DNA of 64,000 bases, taken from assembly GCA_017622875.1 (NCBI GenBank), contig JAGAQG010000046.1, positions 1 to 64,000 of the forward strand, given 5' to 3'. The translations under genes and the position numbers were made by a program. Below, piece after piece: positions 42,322-52,037 of the stretch; the stretch's first letter is position 1, and the number at the start of each line of letters is the position of its first letter. The notes under the pieces were generated by a model. The model had not been told where the DNA came from. It saw only the letters and a list, made by a program, of their open reading frames with translations, and did not search any database. This DNA comes from Lachnospiraceae bacterium. GTDB taxonomy: Bacteria; Bacillota; Clostridia; Lachnospirales; Lachnospiraceae.

Positions 42322-42661
42322 CGACCCGTACTATGATCTGATAGATGATTTTGACTTGGTCATTGCATCTTTTCAGTCACAGTACGGGATTCGTTTGTCC
42401 CGAGAATTAAAAGGAATGAAATGGAGCGAATTTTCAGCATTACTTATTGGGCTTGGTCCGGATACACCACTTGGCAGAATCGTATCCATCAGAGCGGAGG
42501 ATGATGAGGAAATGCTGAAACACTTCACGAAAGACCAGCATAGAATCAGAAATGAATGGAGATCCAAAAGGGCAAAAATGGTTTCCAAAGAAGAAATGGA
42601 TGCTGTTTTAGAAGGATTTAAGAGAGCGTTCATTTCTATGGCAGGAGGGAATAACAATTGA
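42322..42661 (+). CDS. Tail assembly chaperone, downstream frame (Gp15-like), probably made by frameshift
   Basis: The open frame around 42323-42661 gives DPYYDLIDDFDLVIASFQSQYGIRLSR, the usual sequence around the start of Gp15-family proteins. No start codon with a ribosome binding site precedes DPYYD in this frame; the first candidate is TTG at 42356, which would cut off this conserved part. The frame is continuous with that of the upstream chaperone after a shift of +1 (or -2) just before 42319. A programmed frameshift as in other tailed phages is therefore likely. Confidence 0.65.
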
Positions 42662-42806
42662 TAAAGTAAAATTGAGATGTCCCTACTGTGGACATAAACA
42701 AAAAATACAGTACACCCTGGATGCGAAATGCCGGGGTGTTTTTATTCGATGTCAGGCAAGACATTGTAGAAAAGAATTTGAAATAAAGATTAATCAGGAC
42801 AAGTAG
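42657..42806 (+). CDS. Com-like small zinc-finger protein with ATT start
   Basis: 49 residues with LRCPYCGHKQ and IRCQARHCRKEFEIKI, four Cys as in Mu Com-type proteins. No ATG or GTG is available in frame; the likely start is ATT at 42657, with AGGAGGG 8 bases upstream, or TTG at 42672. It overlaps the previous stop. Com-like proteins are found between the chaperones and the tape measure in several clostridial phages; their role here is unknown. Confidence 0.6.
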   Translation: MDKVKLRCPYCGHKQKIQYTLDAKCRGVFIRCQARHCRKEFEIKINQDK

Positions 42807-42848
42807 TGCCATGTGTCGATGTCCTCAGAAAAGAGGCAGGTGATATAT

Positions 42849-45494
42849 ATGGCATTAAGTGTTGGCCAGATCGGTCTTGATCTCGTAGTAAATCAAAAAA
42901 GTTTTAACAAGCAGATGACAGGTATCACAAGCCTGGCAAAGAAGACGGGAGCGGCACTTGCGACCGCTTTTTCTATAAAAAAACTTGTTGAATTTGGAAG
43001 GTCCTGTATTGATTTGGGCTCTGATCTTCAGGAAGTGCAGAATGTAGTTGATGTTACGTTTCCTTCCATGACGGCTCAGGTGGATAAATTTGCACAGAGT
43101 GCTGCGACGAATTATGGACTGTCCGAAACAATGGCTAAGCAGTTTAGCGGCACCTTTGGTTCTATGGCCAAAGCTTTTGGTTTTACTGAAAAGCAGGCTT
43201 ACGATATGGGAACGACGCTGACTGGATTAGCTGGTGATGTAGCGTCGTTCTACAACATTACCCAGGATGAAGCTTATACGAAGTTAAAATCCGTATTTAC
43301 AGGTGAGACAGAGAGTCTGAAAGATTTAGGCGTTGTAATGACGCAGACTGCACTGGACTCTTATGCACTTGCAAACGGTTTTGGAAAAACAACCAGCGCC
43401 ATGAGCGAAGCTGAAAAGGTTGCCCTAAGGTACCAATTTGTACAGGATCAGCTGGCGGCTGCACAAGGAGACTTTGCAAGGACTTCTGATGGATGGGCGA
43501 ATCAGATCCGTATTTTGAATCTGCAGATAGATTCGTTAAAGGCAAACATTGGCCAGGGACTCATTAATTTATTCACGCCAATTCTAAAAATGATTAATAC
43601 TCTGCTGGGCAAACTATCTACCTTGGCCAGCGCGTTTAAATCATTTACAGAGTTGATTACAGGAAATAAAGCTTCCGACGGGAATATTTCTTCGCTAACT
43701 TCTGAAGCCAATTCTGCAGCAAGTGGTTTAAGTTCAGCATCAGATGCTGCAGATAATTTAGCAAGTACAACAACAGCTGTAGGAAACGCTGCTAAAAAAG
43801 CGGCCAAAGAAATGAAATCCCTGATGGGATTTGATGAAATAAACAAGCTTTCGAAAAAGGATGAAGATGAGAGTTCTGGAACATCTACAGACGCATCTGG
43901 ATTAAATATTTCGTCTGCGACAGTTGATTATGGAACGCTTGCAGAAGACACAGGGAATTCATTTCTGGAAAAGCTTCAGGAGAAACTAGGAAATATTGAC
44001 CTTTCAAGACTTACAAACAGTTTGAAAGCGTTCAAAGAGCAATTATCTGAATTTGGAAGCCATTTAGGAGAAGGACTTAAGTGGATTTACGAGAATGTTC
44101 TTGTTCCGCTGGCTAAATGGGTAATCAGCGAGGTTATTCCGAGATTTTTCGAAACACTGGCAAATGTTCTGGGAATATTAAATCCAGTATTGGAAGCACT
44201 ACAACCGTTATGGCAATGGTTTTGGGAGAATGTCCTAAAGCCTATTACAAGTTGGGCGGCTGGAGCTTTTCTGGATGCATGGGATACGATTAATGAACTT
44301 TTAAAGAGATTCGGAGAATGGTGCGAAGAACATCCGGGAACGATCAGAACGATTACAACTGTAATTGCGTCGTTTTTTGCGGCTTGGAAATTTGTAGAGT
44401 TTGCAAGCAAGATCGGTGAATTTATTACATCAATTTACAATGTTATAACTTGCGCAAAAAATTTGGAAGATGCAATATCGCTTGTTAAATTTGGGTTTGA
44501 AGCGTTGTTTGGCGCTCATTATCCGGTAGTACTTGCTTTGGGAGCTATAGTTGCGGCAGGCGTTCTTTTGTGGCAAAACTGGGACACCATCAAAGAAAAG
44601 GCGAAAGAAGTATGGGATTTTGTAAAGGCAAAATTTCAGGAATTTGATGATTTTCTTACCAATATATTTGCGAAGGATTGGAGCGAAGATTTCGGCTTTT
44701 TAGGTGAGTGTCTTAATGTGTTCTTAGATTGGGTAGAAGGACGATGGGACGCCATAAAGAATATATTCTCCGGTGTCATAGAGTTTGTATCCGGAGTGTT
44801 CACCGGGGACTGGGAAAAGGCTTGGAATGGCGCAAGAAAAATATTTGATGAGTTCGGCATTGATATAGACGGGCTCGTATCAGGGATAGAACAGATTTTT
44901 GACGGGCTCACAGATTTTGTGAATGGCGTATTTAGTGGCGACTGGAAAAGAGCATGGGCTGGTGTAAAAACCACCCTTAAAGGTGTTTGGGACTCAATGG
45001 TTTCCGTTGTAAAAAATCCTGTAAATTCCATCATTGGAGCCATAAATGGAATGATCAAAGGCGTTGTAAAAGGCATCAATACTGTGATCAATGCTTTGAA
45101 TAGATTGAAAATCGATATTCCAAGCTGGGTACCGGTATATGGAGGAAAGAAATTTGGTTTTAACATTAAAACGCTGTCAACACCTCAAATACCATATTTA
45201 GCTGAAGGCGGTTTTGTAAAACCAAATACACCACAGCTTGCCATGATCGGCGATAACAGACATCAGGGAGAAGTTGTTGCACCTGAAAATAAAATGCAGA
45301 ATATGGCTGACGAAGCAGCTCTTAAAACAATTGCGGCATTGGAAAATTATATTGCGGCAATGATGGCAGGATTTGAAGCGGTCGTGGAAGCAATTAAAGA
45401 AAAAGATACTGATATAGTCATTGGAGATGAACATATCGGAAAAGCCAATGAACGCTATGAAGAAAAACGAGCGGTAATGACAGGAGGTACATGA
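42849..45494 (+). CDS. Tail tape measure protein
   Basis: 881 residues. MALSVGQIGLDLVVNQKSFNK and the TP901-like core DLGSDLQEVQNVVDVTFPSMTAQVDKFA with tail TMP motifs YGLSETMAKQFSGTFGSMAKAFGF are clear. Several hydrophobic helices lie in the second half (about 500-560). Its length sets tail length, suggesting a tail of roughly 130 nm by the usual 0.15 nm per residue. A repeated segment FSGDWKRAW and FTGDWEKAW occurs near residues 650-700. The start at 42849 follows GAGG. Confidence 0.93.
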   Translation: MALSVGQIGLDLVVNQKSFNKQMTGITSLAKKTGAALATAFSIKKLVEFGRSCIDLGSDLQEVQNVVDVTFPSMTAQVDKFAQSAATNYGLSETMAKQFSGTFGSMAKAFGFTEKQAYDMGTTLTGLAGDVASFYNITQDEAYTKLKSVFTGETESLKDLGVVMTQTALDSYALANGFGKTTSAMSEAEKVALRYQFVQDQLAAAQGDFARTSDGWANQIRILNLQIDSLKANIGQGLINLFTPILKMINTLLGKLSTLASAFKSFTELITGNKASDGNISSLTSEANSAASGLSSASDAADNLASTTTAVGNAAKKAAKEMKSLMGFDEINKLSKKDEDESSGTSTDASGLNISSATVDYGTLAEDTGNSFLEKLQEKLGNIDLSRLTNSLKAFKEQLSEFGSHLGEGLKWIYENVLVPLAKWVISEVIPRFFETLANVLGILNPVLEALQPLWQWFWENVLKPITSWAAGAFLDAWDTINELLKRFGEWCEEHPGTIRTITTVIASFFAAWKFVEFASKIGEFITSIYNVITCAKNLEDAISLVKFGFEALFGAHYPVVLALGAIVAAGVLLWQNWDTIKEKAKEVWDFVKAKFQEFDDFLTNIFAKDWSEDFGFLGECLNVFLDWVEGRWDAIKNIFSGVIEFVSGVFTGDWEKAWNGARKIFDEFGIDIDGLVSGIEQIFDGLTDFVNGVFSGDWKRAWAGVKTTLKGVWDSMVSVVKNPVNSIIGAINGMIKGVVKGINTVINALNRLKIDIPSWVPVYGGKKFGFNIKTLSTPQIPYLAEGGFVKPNTPQLAMIGDNRHQGEVVAPENKMQNMADEAALKTIAALENYIAAMMAGFEAVVEAIKEKDTDIVIGDEHIGKANERYEEKRAVMTGGT

Positions 45495-45865
45495 TGCGAA
45501 CATTGACAAATTTGTTCACGATAAATGGAAAACCAATGTTTGCACCAGATGCAGATGTGGAAGTTCAGTACAATGATGTGGATGCGGCGGATTCCGGGCG
45601 AGATGAAAGCGGATTCATGCATCGTATTGTAGTGCGTTACAAACTGGGAACATGGAGCTTTGTATATAGCCATTTGACTGAAGAAGAAAAGAACTATATG
45701 GAAAGCTTATTTCCTGATGCTCCGGACTTCGAGTTTGGACATCCGAGCAGAGCAGATGCTTCCGTACGGGAAACTACGACCTGTTATCGCAGTAATTACG
45801 GGATTGCATGGCGGACAGCTGGCGGTGACTGGAAAAACTATAAATTCAACATTATTGAATGTTAG
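45494..45865 (+). CDS. Tail protein after tape measure (distal tail-like)
   Basis: 123 residues with a beta-rich fold: LFTINGKPMFAPDADVEVQYNDVDAADSGRDESGFMHRIVVRYKLGTW. This is the DUF6711-like small tail protein that takes the distal-tail position in clostridial phages. It overlaps the tape measure stop by ATGA. Confidence 0.7.
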   Translation: MRTLTNLFTINGKPMFAPDADVEVQYNDVDAADSGRDESGFMHRIVVRYKLGTWSFVYSHLTEEEKNYMESLFPDAPDFEFGHPSRADASVRETTTCYRSNYGIAWRTAGGDWKNYKFNIIEC

Positions 45866-45874
45866 GAGGTACAT

Positions 45875-47698
45875 ATGCAAAAAAGTATATTAGTGCTTCC
45901 AGATGGAACAGAATTATCATCAGGGAGAGGAACTACAAATGCCCTGATGAATGTGCAGTATACAGAATTAGTAAACAGCGATACGGAGCTCACATTGGGC
46001 TCCGTTTGCTCGTCTTGCATTGAAGCAACGTTAATTGCTCCAGGTGGAAAATTGAGTATTGCTGCAGGCACGGAAGTAACTGTGTTTGAGGAAGCTGATG
46101 ATGGGAGCAGAGTACAAACAGGTATTTTTAAACTGGAGAAACCCACCAGAGCGAGTGCAAATGCATACAAGCTAATGGCATATGACAGGATTGTTAATTT
46201 CGATATTGATTTGACATCATGGTTGCAGGGATTAAAAGAATCCTTCCCAATGACGTTGCAGACGTTTGTAGAAACTGTTTGTGAAAAATGTGGTGTGACA
46301 TTAGCAAATACTTATATATCTAATGGGGAGTTGAAAATTGAATATTTTCCAGCAGGTGAAGTTACTGGTCGAAAGCTCATAAAGTGGGCTGCAGAGATAG
46401 CAGGAAGCTTTGTAAGAGCCGATACAGAGGGAAAGATTGAGTTTGCATGGTATGGCCAGAACAACGCGGTTACTATAGGACCGTATCAGACTAATGAAGA
46501 AAATACAAAACAGATTTCGTACTTCCAAGGATCGTTAAGTTATGAAGATTATGCAGTCAAGGCGATCGAAAAAGTTCAGATCAAGAATACCGATGATGAT
46601 ATTGGTACAGTATGGCCGACAGATCTTGAAGAAGGAAATACATACGTTATTTCTTCTAATATGCTACTTGCAAACAGTTCAGCGGATGATCTGGAATACG
46701 TTGCACAATATATTTATCAGAGATTGATGAATACAAGATATGTACCTTGTAAAGTGGATGTAGGACGCAGTTCGGGCATTAGAGCTGGAGATATTGTAAC
46801 TGTAACCGATGTGAATGGAGTGACATTTACAACATATGTAATGCAGCGCACGATAACAGGCGGAAAAGAAACACTGGAGTGTACTGGAAGCCAAAATAGA
46901 GGCAGTACAACGGTTGTAAACAATCGTGATTATAAAGACTTGGAAGGCAGAATCCTTCGGATACAGGCTTCTGTAGAAGGAATTAAAACAGAAGTTAAAG
47001 ATGCCGAAGAGAACATTACGGAGTTACAGCAGACAGCAGGTCAGGTAAGCGTAAAAGCTTCCAGCGAACAGGGTACACTTGAAACGATAATTAAAAATGA
47101 TGGTACCTGGAAGTCGGTTTATACAGATGCCAACGGGAATGAATTATCTGGTATAACATTTGATTTCTTACTGCAATCATTTGTTTTCAAAGGTTCTGGA
47201 GAATTTACAGGTAAATTAAACATTGGTAATGGAAATTTTGTTGTTGATGAATTCGGAAATCTAGTATCTAAAGGTGCAGCGGAGATTGTTGGCGGCAAAT
47301 TCTATGCTCTGAATGATGATGGAACGATTGGAGATTGTTTCGAGATTACATCAGACGGATTAACGATGTTTAGAAAAGGATATGATTATCCTGTTTTTTC
47401 AATATGTAAAAATGAAGGTGCTGATGGAAATGTATATCCGTATATAAAATTAAATTCAGAAAGCAGTGAAGATGCGCTTTCGAACTTCCCATGCAAAATC
47501 CAACGATTTGCAGATGGCCTTTGGATAGGCAATCAATGGATAGGTATGGATGATGCGTGTAATTTACAAACATTTGATATAGATCCGATAAGAAGTAATG
47601 GCATCTTTATTTCTCTGGTGGATAAAACAACATATGTAGTAGATGGAAATAATAGAAAAAGTATTTACACAGGCGATACTATTGCGAGATTTGGATAA
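45875..47698 (+). CDS. Baseplate / tail hub protein
   Basis: 607 residues. The first 370 resemble gp44-like hub proteins (IEATLIAPGGKLSIAAGTEVTVFEE, KIEFAWYGQNNAV, DVGRSSGIRAGDIVTVTDVNG). A coiled-coil stretch (about 365-395, LEGRILRIQASVEGIKTEVKDAEENITELQQ) leads to a receptor-side beta domain with KFYALNDDGTIG. This is the central tail-tip protein or Tal equivalent; no peptidase motif was seen. Confidence 0.75.
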   Translation: MQKSILVLPDGTELSSGRGTTNALMNVQYTELVNSDTELTLGSVCSSCIEATLIAPGGKLSIAAGTEVTVFEEADDGSRVQTGIFKLEKPTRASANAYKLMAYDRIVNFDIDLTSWLQGLKESFPMTLQTFVETVCEKCGVTLANTYISNGELKIEYFPAGEVTGRKLIKWAAEIAGSFVRADTEGKIEFAWYGQNNAVTIGPYQTNEENTKQISYFQGSLSYEDYAVKAIEKVQIKNTDDDIGTVWPTDLEEGNTYVISSNMLLANSSADDLEYVAQYIYQRLMNTRYVPCKVDVGRSSGIRAGDIVTVTDVNGVTFTTYVMQRTITGGKETLECTGSQNRGSTTVVNNRDYKDLEGRILRIQASVEGIKTEVKDAEENITELQQTAGQVSVKASSEQGTLETIIKNDGTWKSVYTDANGNELSGITFDFLLQSFVFKGSGEFTGKLNIGNGNFVVDEFGNLVSKGAAEIVGGKFYALNDDGTIGDCFEITSDGLTMFRKGYDYPVFSICKNEGADGNVYPYIKLNSESSEDALSNFPCKIQRFADGLWIGNQWIGMDDACNLQTFDIDPIRSNGIFISLVDKTTYVVDGNNRKSIYTGDTIARFG

Positions 47699-47712
47699 GA
47701 GGAGAGTGACAG

Positions 47713-49671
47713 ATGAATATCGAAACATTACCACTGCTATCTTCGGAATTTCCCACATGGACATGGTGGGGCAGCAATGGAGAAGCAAGTGAATCCGCAG
47801 TAAATCTTTCATACCTTGCGCTGGAAAATAAAGATTTGTGTTCGAAATTCATCAGGGAAGTGTGGAATGATTTGGTAAAGCTTCTAAATAATGCGCTGAC
47901 TACAGCTGGATTCCAATGGAATTCTACATATGGAGACTTAGACAGCACACTATTTGATACTTCATTGAGAATCAACAGAGAATTTAAGGCATCCATGTTT
48001 AATGCAGTAGTATTGAATATAAATCAACTTGGGATTTTTCATTGGAATTGGGAAAGAACCAATAATATGCCAGGATTCCTTGGAAGAACCTATATGAGAG
48101 GCTATTCAGAGTATGGGAACAGTTCGGATTTTATCTATGGGTGGTATATTTTAGAAATTGCAGAGAAACTCAATGTACTGCTTAACGTATTGAAAAATGA
48201 AGGTCCTTTTGGGGAATACGAAGGTTTGATATCAGTAGCTTCATATGCTCCGGCAGAAGTATATTCAACACAAAGCGGTATTTTAGTGTACCAGGATAAA
48301 AGCGAAATTATCATAGATTCTTCATTGGCATCAGCTTATGCTGTGGGAACCAAAAGTCAGGAAAAAGCATCGAGCTATGTGGCAGGGAATCTTATTAACG
48401 GGCTTCCGAAAAAGATAAACACATCAATAGGGGCTTATACAGATGTAGATGCGAAAGTAACTTTAGCAAAAAGACAGGATATATCAGGACACGGTTTAGG
48501 AGAAACATTTTCTGGATCAGAACTTACTGGAATGATATTTGTTCAGAGACTGTTGTATTCATCTGAGATGCAGGCGAAATATACTACAGGATTTGCGGTG
48601 CCATATAGTCCGAAGCTTAAATTTGCAGAGGGTATAAGTAGTCACGAATCGGCGAAGATAGTATGCGTTCCGCGTATCTCATGGCTGGAAACAGAAGAAA
48701 ACAGAAAATCATATTCTGTGGCTGATTTAATGCTGTCAGAAAGCGTTATTATGTCGGCTATACCTGAATCAAACAGCTTTTCAATCAGTGAAATGATTTT
48801 GAGAGACAAGCTTCTCATGGACAGCATACGACGCTCGAAATCCTATGTAGAGAGTAGCATGGATTACAAACGTGCGCAGTACATGCGAAGACTGATAGAA
48901 TCTTTCAGTTATCAAAATAGTGGTATTGATACGAAGATTTCTGTGCCAATGAAGAAGAGCGAAGCTGTATGGAGTTATTACGAAGCAACAGCTGTAGCAC
49001 GAGCTGTTGAAACGTTGGAAAAGATATTAGAAAGTACTACAGAATATATTGGAAAAGTAAGTCCCGTTTTGAGTAATCCACTAAATGTTCCTGGGAAACA
49101 GGAAAAAACGTATGCAAACGGATTTGTGAAATCCATACAGGGAGAATTTGTTGCTACTCAGATAAAATCAGACAGTTATACAGACAGCAGGATTATGGAC
49201 GGGATTCCAAAATTGATGGAAGGAAATGTGCATGTGCAAGAGTATGACATTTCTGAATTACAAACAAGTCCTTGTGAAGTTGTTGAGTTTAAAGGTGATT
49301 CCCATACGTTATATGAGGCAAAATTTGCCAAAGGATTACCTGAAAAATTAAAAGGTAAATATAAATCGAGCACAGCTGTTGTTTGTGCGTTGGAATTTGA
49401 ATCTACAAAAGAAACATGGTACGACCCAGTGCAAAACGGAACAGACTTGTATATCAGAAATGTATATGTGCAGCATGAAGAGGACGAAAATGTTCATATC
49501 GGACATAAATTCTTCGATGCAGAACAGAGTGGAAGCAATCTATATATCAGAAGCACCTATGCGCAGAATCAGAATCAATCAGATGTCAATGTTGGGCTTG
49601 TGTATCATGAGCCTGAACAGACAGAAACAAATGTCTATATAAGAAGTGCAGAAAGTTTGAAAGGAGTGTGA
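47713..49671 (+). CDS. Large tail-tip protein of unknown function
   Basis: 652 residues, unusually rich in Ser, Tyr and Glu. The C-terminus has three related repeats: WYDPVQNGTDLYIRNVYVQ, FDAEQSGSNLYIRSTYAQ and HEPEQTETNVYIRSAES. These are separated by short acidic linkers and look like one strand pair each. No known family was recognised. Position after the hub suggests a baseplate or fibre-base protein. Confidence 0.6.
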   Translation: MNIETLPLLSSEFPTWTWWGSNGEASESAVNLSYLALENKDLCSKFIREVWNDLVKLLNNALTTAGFQWNSTYGDLDSTLFDTSLRINREFKASMFNAVVLNINQLGIFHWNWERTNNMPGFLGRTYMRGYSEYGNSSDFIYGWYILEIAEKLNVLLNVLKNEGPFGEYEGLISVASYAPAEVYSTQSGILVYQDKSEIIIDSSLASAYAVGTKSQEKASSYVAGNLINGLPKKINTSIGAYTDVDAKVTLAKRQDISGHGLGETFSGSELTGMIFVQRLLYSSEMQAKYTTGFAVPYSPKLKFAEGISSHESAKIVCVPRISWLETEENRKSYSVADLMLSESVIMSAIPESNSFSISEMILRDKLLMDSIRRSKSYVESSMDYKRAQYMRRLIESFSYQNSGIDTKISVPMKKSEAVWSYYEATAVARAVETLEKILESTTEYIGKVSPVLSNPLNVPGKQEKTYANGFVKSIQGEFVATQIKSDSYTDSRIMDGIPKLMEGNVHVQEYDISELQTSPCEVVEFKGDSHTLYEAKFAKGLPEKLKGKYKSSTAVVCALEFESTKETWYDPVQNGTDLYIRNVYVQHEEDENVHIGHKFFDAEQSGSNLYIRSTYAQNQNQSDVNVGLVYHEPEQTETNVYIRSAESLKGV

Positions 49672-51776
49672 TGAATATGGCGGAAGTGATTTTAGCGGAG
49701 CGGACGCTAAGCGGATTTACTGCTTCTGGGAGCGGTTATATGTGCGCAATGAGCGGGCAACTCGCACCGTTTGTAGAAAACGAAGAATATACAATCGTAT
49801 GGGATGGAACTGAATACGTTTGTGTTGCAAGTGTGATTGATAGTATTACGGTTGTCGGAAATCAATATTTTGAAAGCACAGACAACGCAGACACAGGCGA
49901 ACCGTTCTTGTTTGCTTATGTTCCAGAAGAAATATGTGGTACAGAGGGTGGTCAATCGGCAATATTTACATCCGACACTGGCGAATCCCACACTGTAGCA
50001 ATCTATCAAGGCGAATTAGAGGAAGAATCCCCCGGCATCAGTATCGTTTTGTATGACCGCACAGGCGAACCAGTAACATATGAAGGTGTTGAAACAATTA
50101 CAACTGACACACCGGATGCGGAAAAAGGCGCAACATTTACTTATGGTGTAGCAGTTGAAAATGCGGAGTATAAACCTAATTTTGCAGAGGGCAATCAGAA
50201 AGTAACACTTGAAAAAGGACAACTTCTGAAAGAATTTACATTGGTTAAACCGGAAACGCTTTTGCCGGAATACATTAAAAAGAATGTGGAGGTTGCAGGT
50301 GTCTTGGGTGAATTTGCCGGAGATGAGACGGAGAAAACGGTTGACCTTGCTATGACAAACGGAGACCAAGTTATTGAAGCGGATAAAGATACCGTTATGA
50401 CAAAAGTGACTGTGAAAAAGCCTGCGACGATGTTGGCGGAGAATATAAAGAAAGATGTTGAAATCGGCGGTGTGATAGGGGTATTTGTAGGTGATGGCAT
50501 TGAAAAAATAGTTTCATTATCAATGACAAACGGAGACCAAGTGGTTGAAGCTGATAAAAACACAGTTTTAAATAAAATCACAATTCTAAAACCCGCCACA
50601 TTAGTTCCTGCAAACATTGTGAAAGATGTAGAAATTGGTGGTGTTGTCGGCGTATTTGAAGGAAGCGGCAGTTCTAGCGGTGATTACAAGGTAACAGTAA
50701 TTGACTATGACGGAACTGTAATTGCAGAACAATATTGCAATGAAGGTGATGTGTTCACACTTCCAGATGCACCAACACATGAAAGACTTGTGTTTGATGG
50801 TTGGTCTTCTCCCATTGGCATTATTGATAATACTGTTACGGTTAAAGATTATGACATTGCCATTGGTGCAACGTACTACACTGCAAGCGGTGCTACGGAA
50901 ATTGACGTTAAACTCACCACATATCATGGTTTAACTATAACTTTCAATGATGTATTGACTGGCTGCACATCTATTGATTGGGGAGATGGTACCACGGATA
51001 ATTCATTAACACATACGTATGCCAATTACGGTGAATACACTATTAAAATTTATGGTATAACTGATATTTCTAGTAGCTCGTATAAAACGGGTTTGTTGTC
51101 AACCGGTGATAAAAGTAATTTGCAGGTATTGCGAGTATTTTTGTCTAATAGCATGAAAACTATTGGAAAGTATGCATTTTATCAATTTAAAAGCATGCTA
51201 TACATTGTATTCCCGTCTAGTATAAAAAGTATTGGTTCAAGTGCTATGTCATACTGTGAGTCATTGAAATTTTTAATATTTCCGTTAAACCTAACTAGCA
51301 TCAGTTCTGAAATCACATATATGTGTTATTCTACGAAAATTATCGTATTACCGTATACGGTAACTGAAATTTCAGAATCAGCATTTAAAAATAATTATGG
51401 TTTAACACACATTGTGATTCCAGATGGTGTAACAACAATTGATAACCGAACATTTTATGGTGATTATAATTTAGAAAAAATCACATTACCTTCAACACTA
51501 ACTGCATTAGGTTCAGAAGTGTTTTCTACTAATTACAGACTATCTGATATTGCATATCCGGCTAGTTTAAAAAGTATCGGTTCTAGTGTGTTTTCGAATT
51601 GCGCTAATATTAAAGTGCATGATTTTTCGAAACTTACATCTGTACCCACACTCGGTTCAGTAATTAACTCGAGTAAATATACTAGCATGAAAATCAAAGT
51701 GCCAACGGCACTATATGATGAATGGGTTACAACGGCAAACTGGTCGACAGATGCCGATTGTATCGTAGCAGTTTAA
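49671..51776 (+). CDS. Tail fibre / receptor-binding protein with BspA-type leucine-rich repeats
   Basis: 702 residues. The N-terminal 180 residues form a tail-attachment part. About 185-330 hold three copies of a 40-residue repeat (TNGDQVIEADKDTV and KKDVEIGGVIGVF). Next is an InlB-B-like segment with VFDGWSSPIGII (about 345-400), a PKD-like segment CTSIDWGDGTTDNSLTHTYANYGEYTIKIYG cut here to its middle, and LRR_5/BspA repeats (IGKYAFYQF, IGSSAMSYC, ISESAFKNN, IDNRTFYGD, LGSEVFSTN) to the end. It likely binds the host surface. AAGGAG is 4-5 bases before the chosen ATG. Confidence 0.85.
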   Translation: MNMAEVILAERTLSGFTASGSGYMCAMSGQLAPFVENEEYTIVWDGTEYVCVASVIDSITVVGNQYFESTDNADTGEPFLFAYVPEEICGTEGGQSAIFTSDTGESHTVAIYQGELEEESPGISIVLYDRTGEPVTYEGVETITTDTPDAEKGATFTYGVAVENAEYKPNFAEGNQKVTLEKGQLLKEFTLVKPETLLPEYIKKNVEVAGVLGEFAGDETEKTVDLAMTNGDQVIEADKDTVMTKVTVKKPATMLAENIKKDVEIGGVIGVFVGDGIEKIVSLSMTNGDQVVEADKNTVLNKITILKPATLVPANIVKDVEIGGVVGVFEGSGSSSGDYKVTVIDYDGTVIAEQYCNEGDVFTLPDAPTHERLVFDGWSSPIGIIDNTVTVKDYDIAIGATYYTASGATEIDVKLTTYHGLTITFNDVLTGCTSIDWGDGTTDNSLTHTYANYGEYTIKIYGITDISSSSYKTGLLSTGDKSNLQVLRVFLSNSMKTIGKYAFYQFKSMLYIVFPSSIKSIGSSAMSYCESLKFLIFPLNLTSISSEITYMCYSTKIIVLPYTVTEISESAFKNNYGLTHIVIPDGVTTIDNRTFYGDYNLEKITLPSTLTALGSEVFSTNYRLSDIAYPASLKSIGSSVFSNCANIKVHDFSKLTSVPTLGSVINSSKYTSMKIKVPTALYDEWVTTANWSTDADCIVAV

Positions 51777-51953
51777 ATGAAAGAGGGGGTTCAAATATGC
51801 CTTATAATGATTCGTAAACAAACACAATTTTCGCCCCAACATTACGAAAAAACAAAAATTATCATGGGAATTAAAAACAGAATGTTTGGTGAGGGACTGT
51901 TGATGGAAACACAGACTTTCGACCAGTGGATAAAGCATATTAAAAACATGTAA
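51777..51953 (+). CDS. Small protein after the fibre gene
   Basis: 58 residues if started at 51777, or 49 from the ATG at 51807. The C-terminal half is basic with QTFDQWIKHIKNM. It may be a fibre chaperone by position; no motif supports it. A terminator follows it. Confidence 0.45.
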   Translation: MKEGVQICLIMIRKQTQFSPQHYEKTKIIMGIKNRMFGEGLLMETQTFDQWIKHIKNM

Positions 51954-51973
51954 AACCAAATAATTCAGAACAC

Positions 51974-52010
51974 TAGAATCGGTTATGAGAAATCATAGGC
52001 GGTTCTTTTT
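51974..52010 (+). terminator. Terminator after the fibre region
   Basis: AGAATCGGTTATGA pairs with TCATAGGCGGTTCT (internal mismatches) across a GAAA loop, with TTTTTATTT following. It marks the end of the fibre transcript. Confidence 0.65.
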
Positions 52011-52037
52011 ATTTCAATTTTTAAGGAGGTAAAACCT

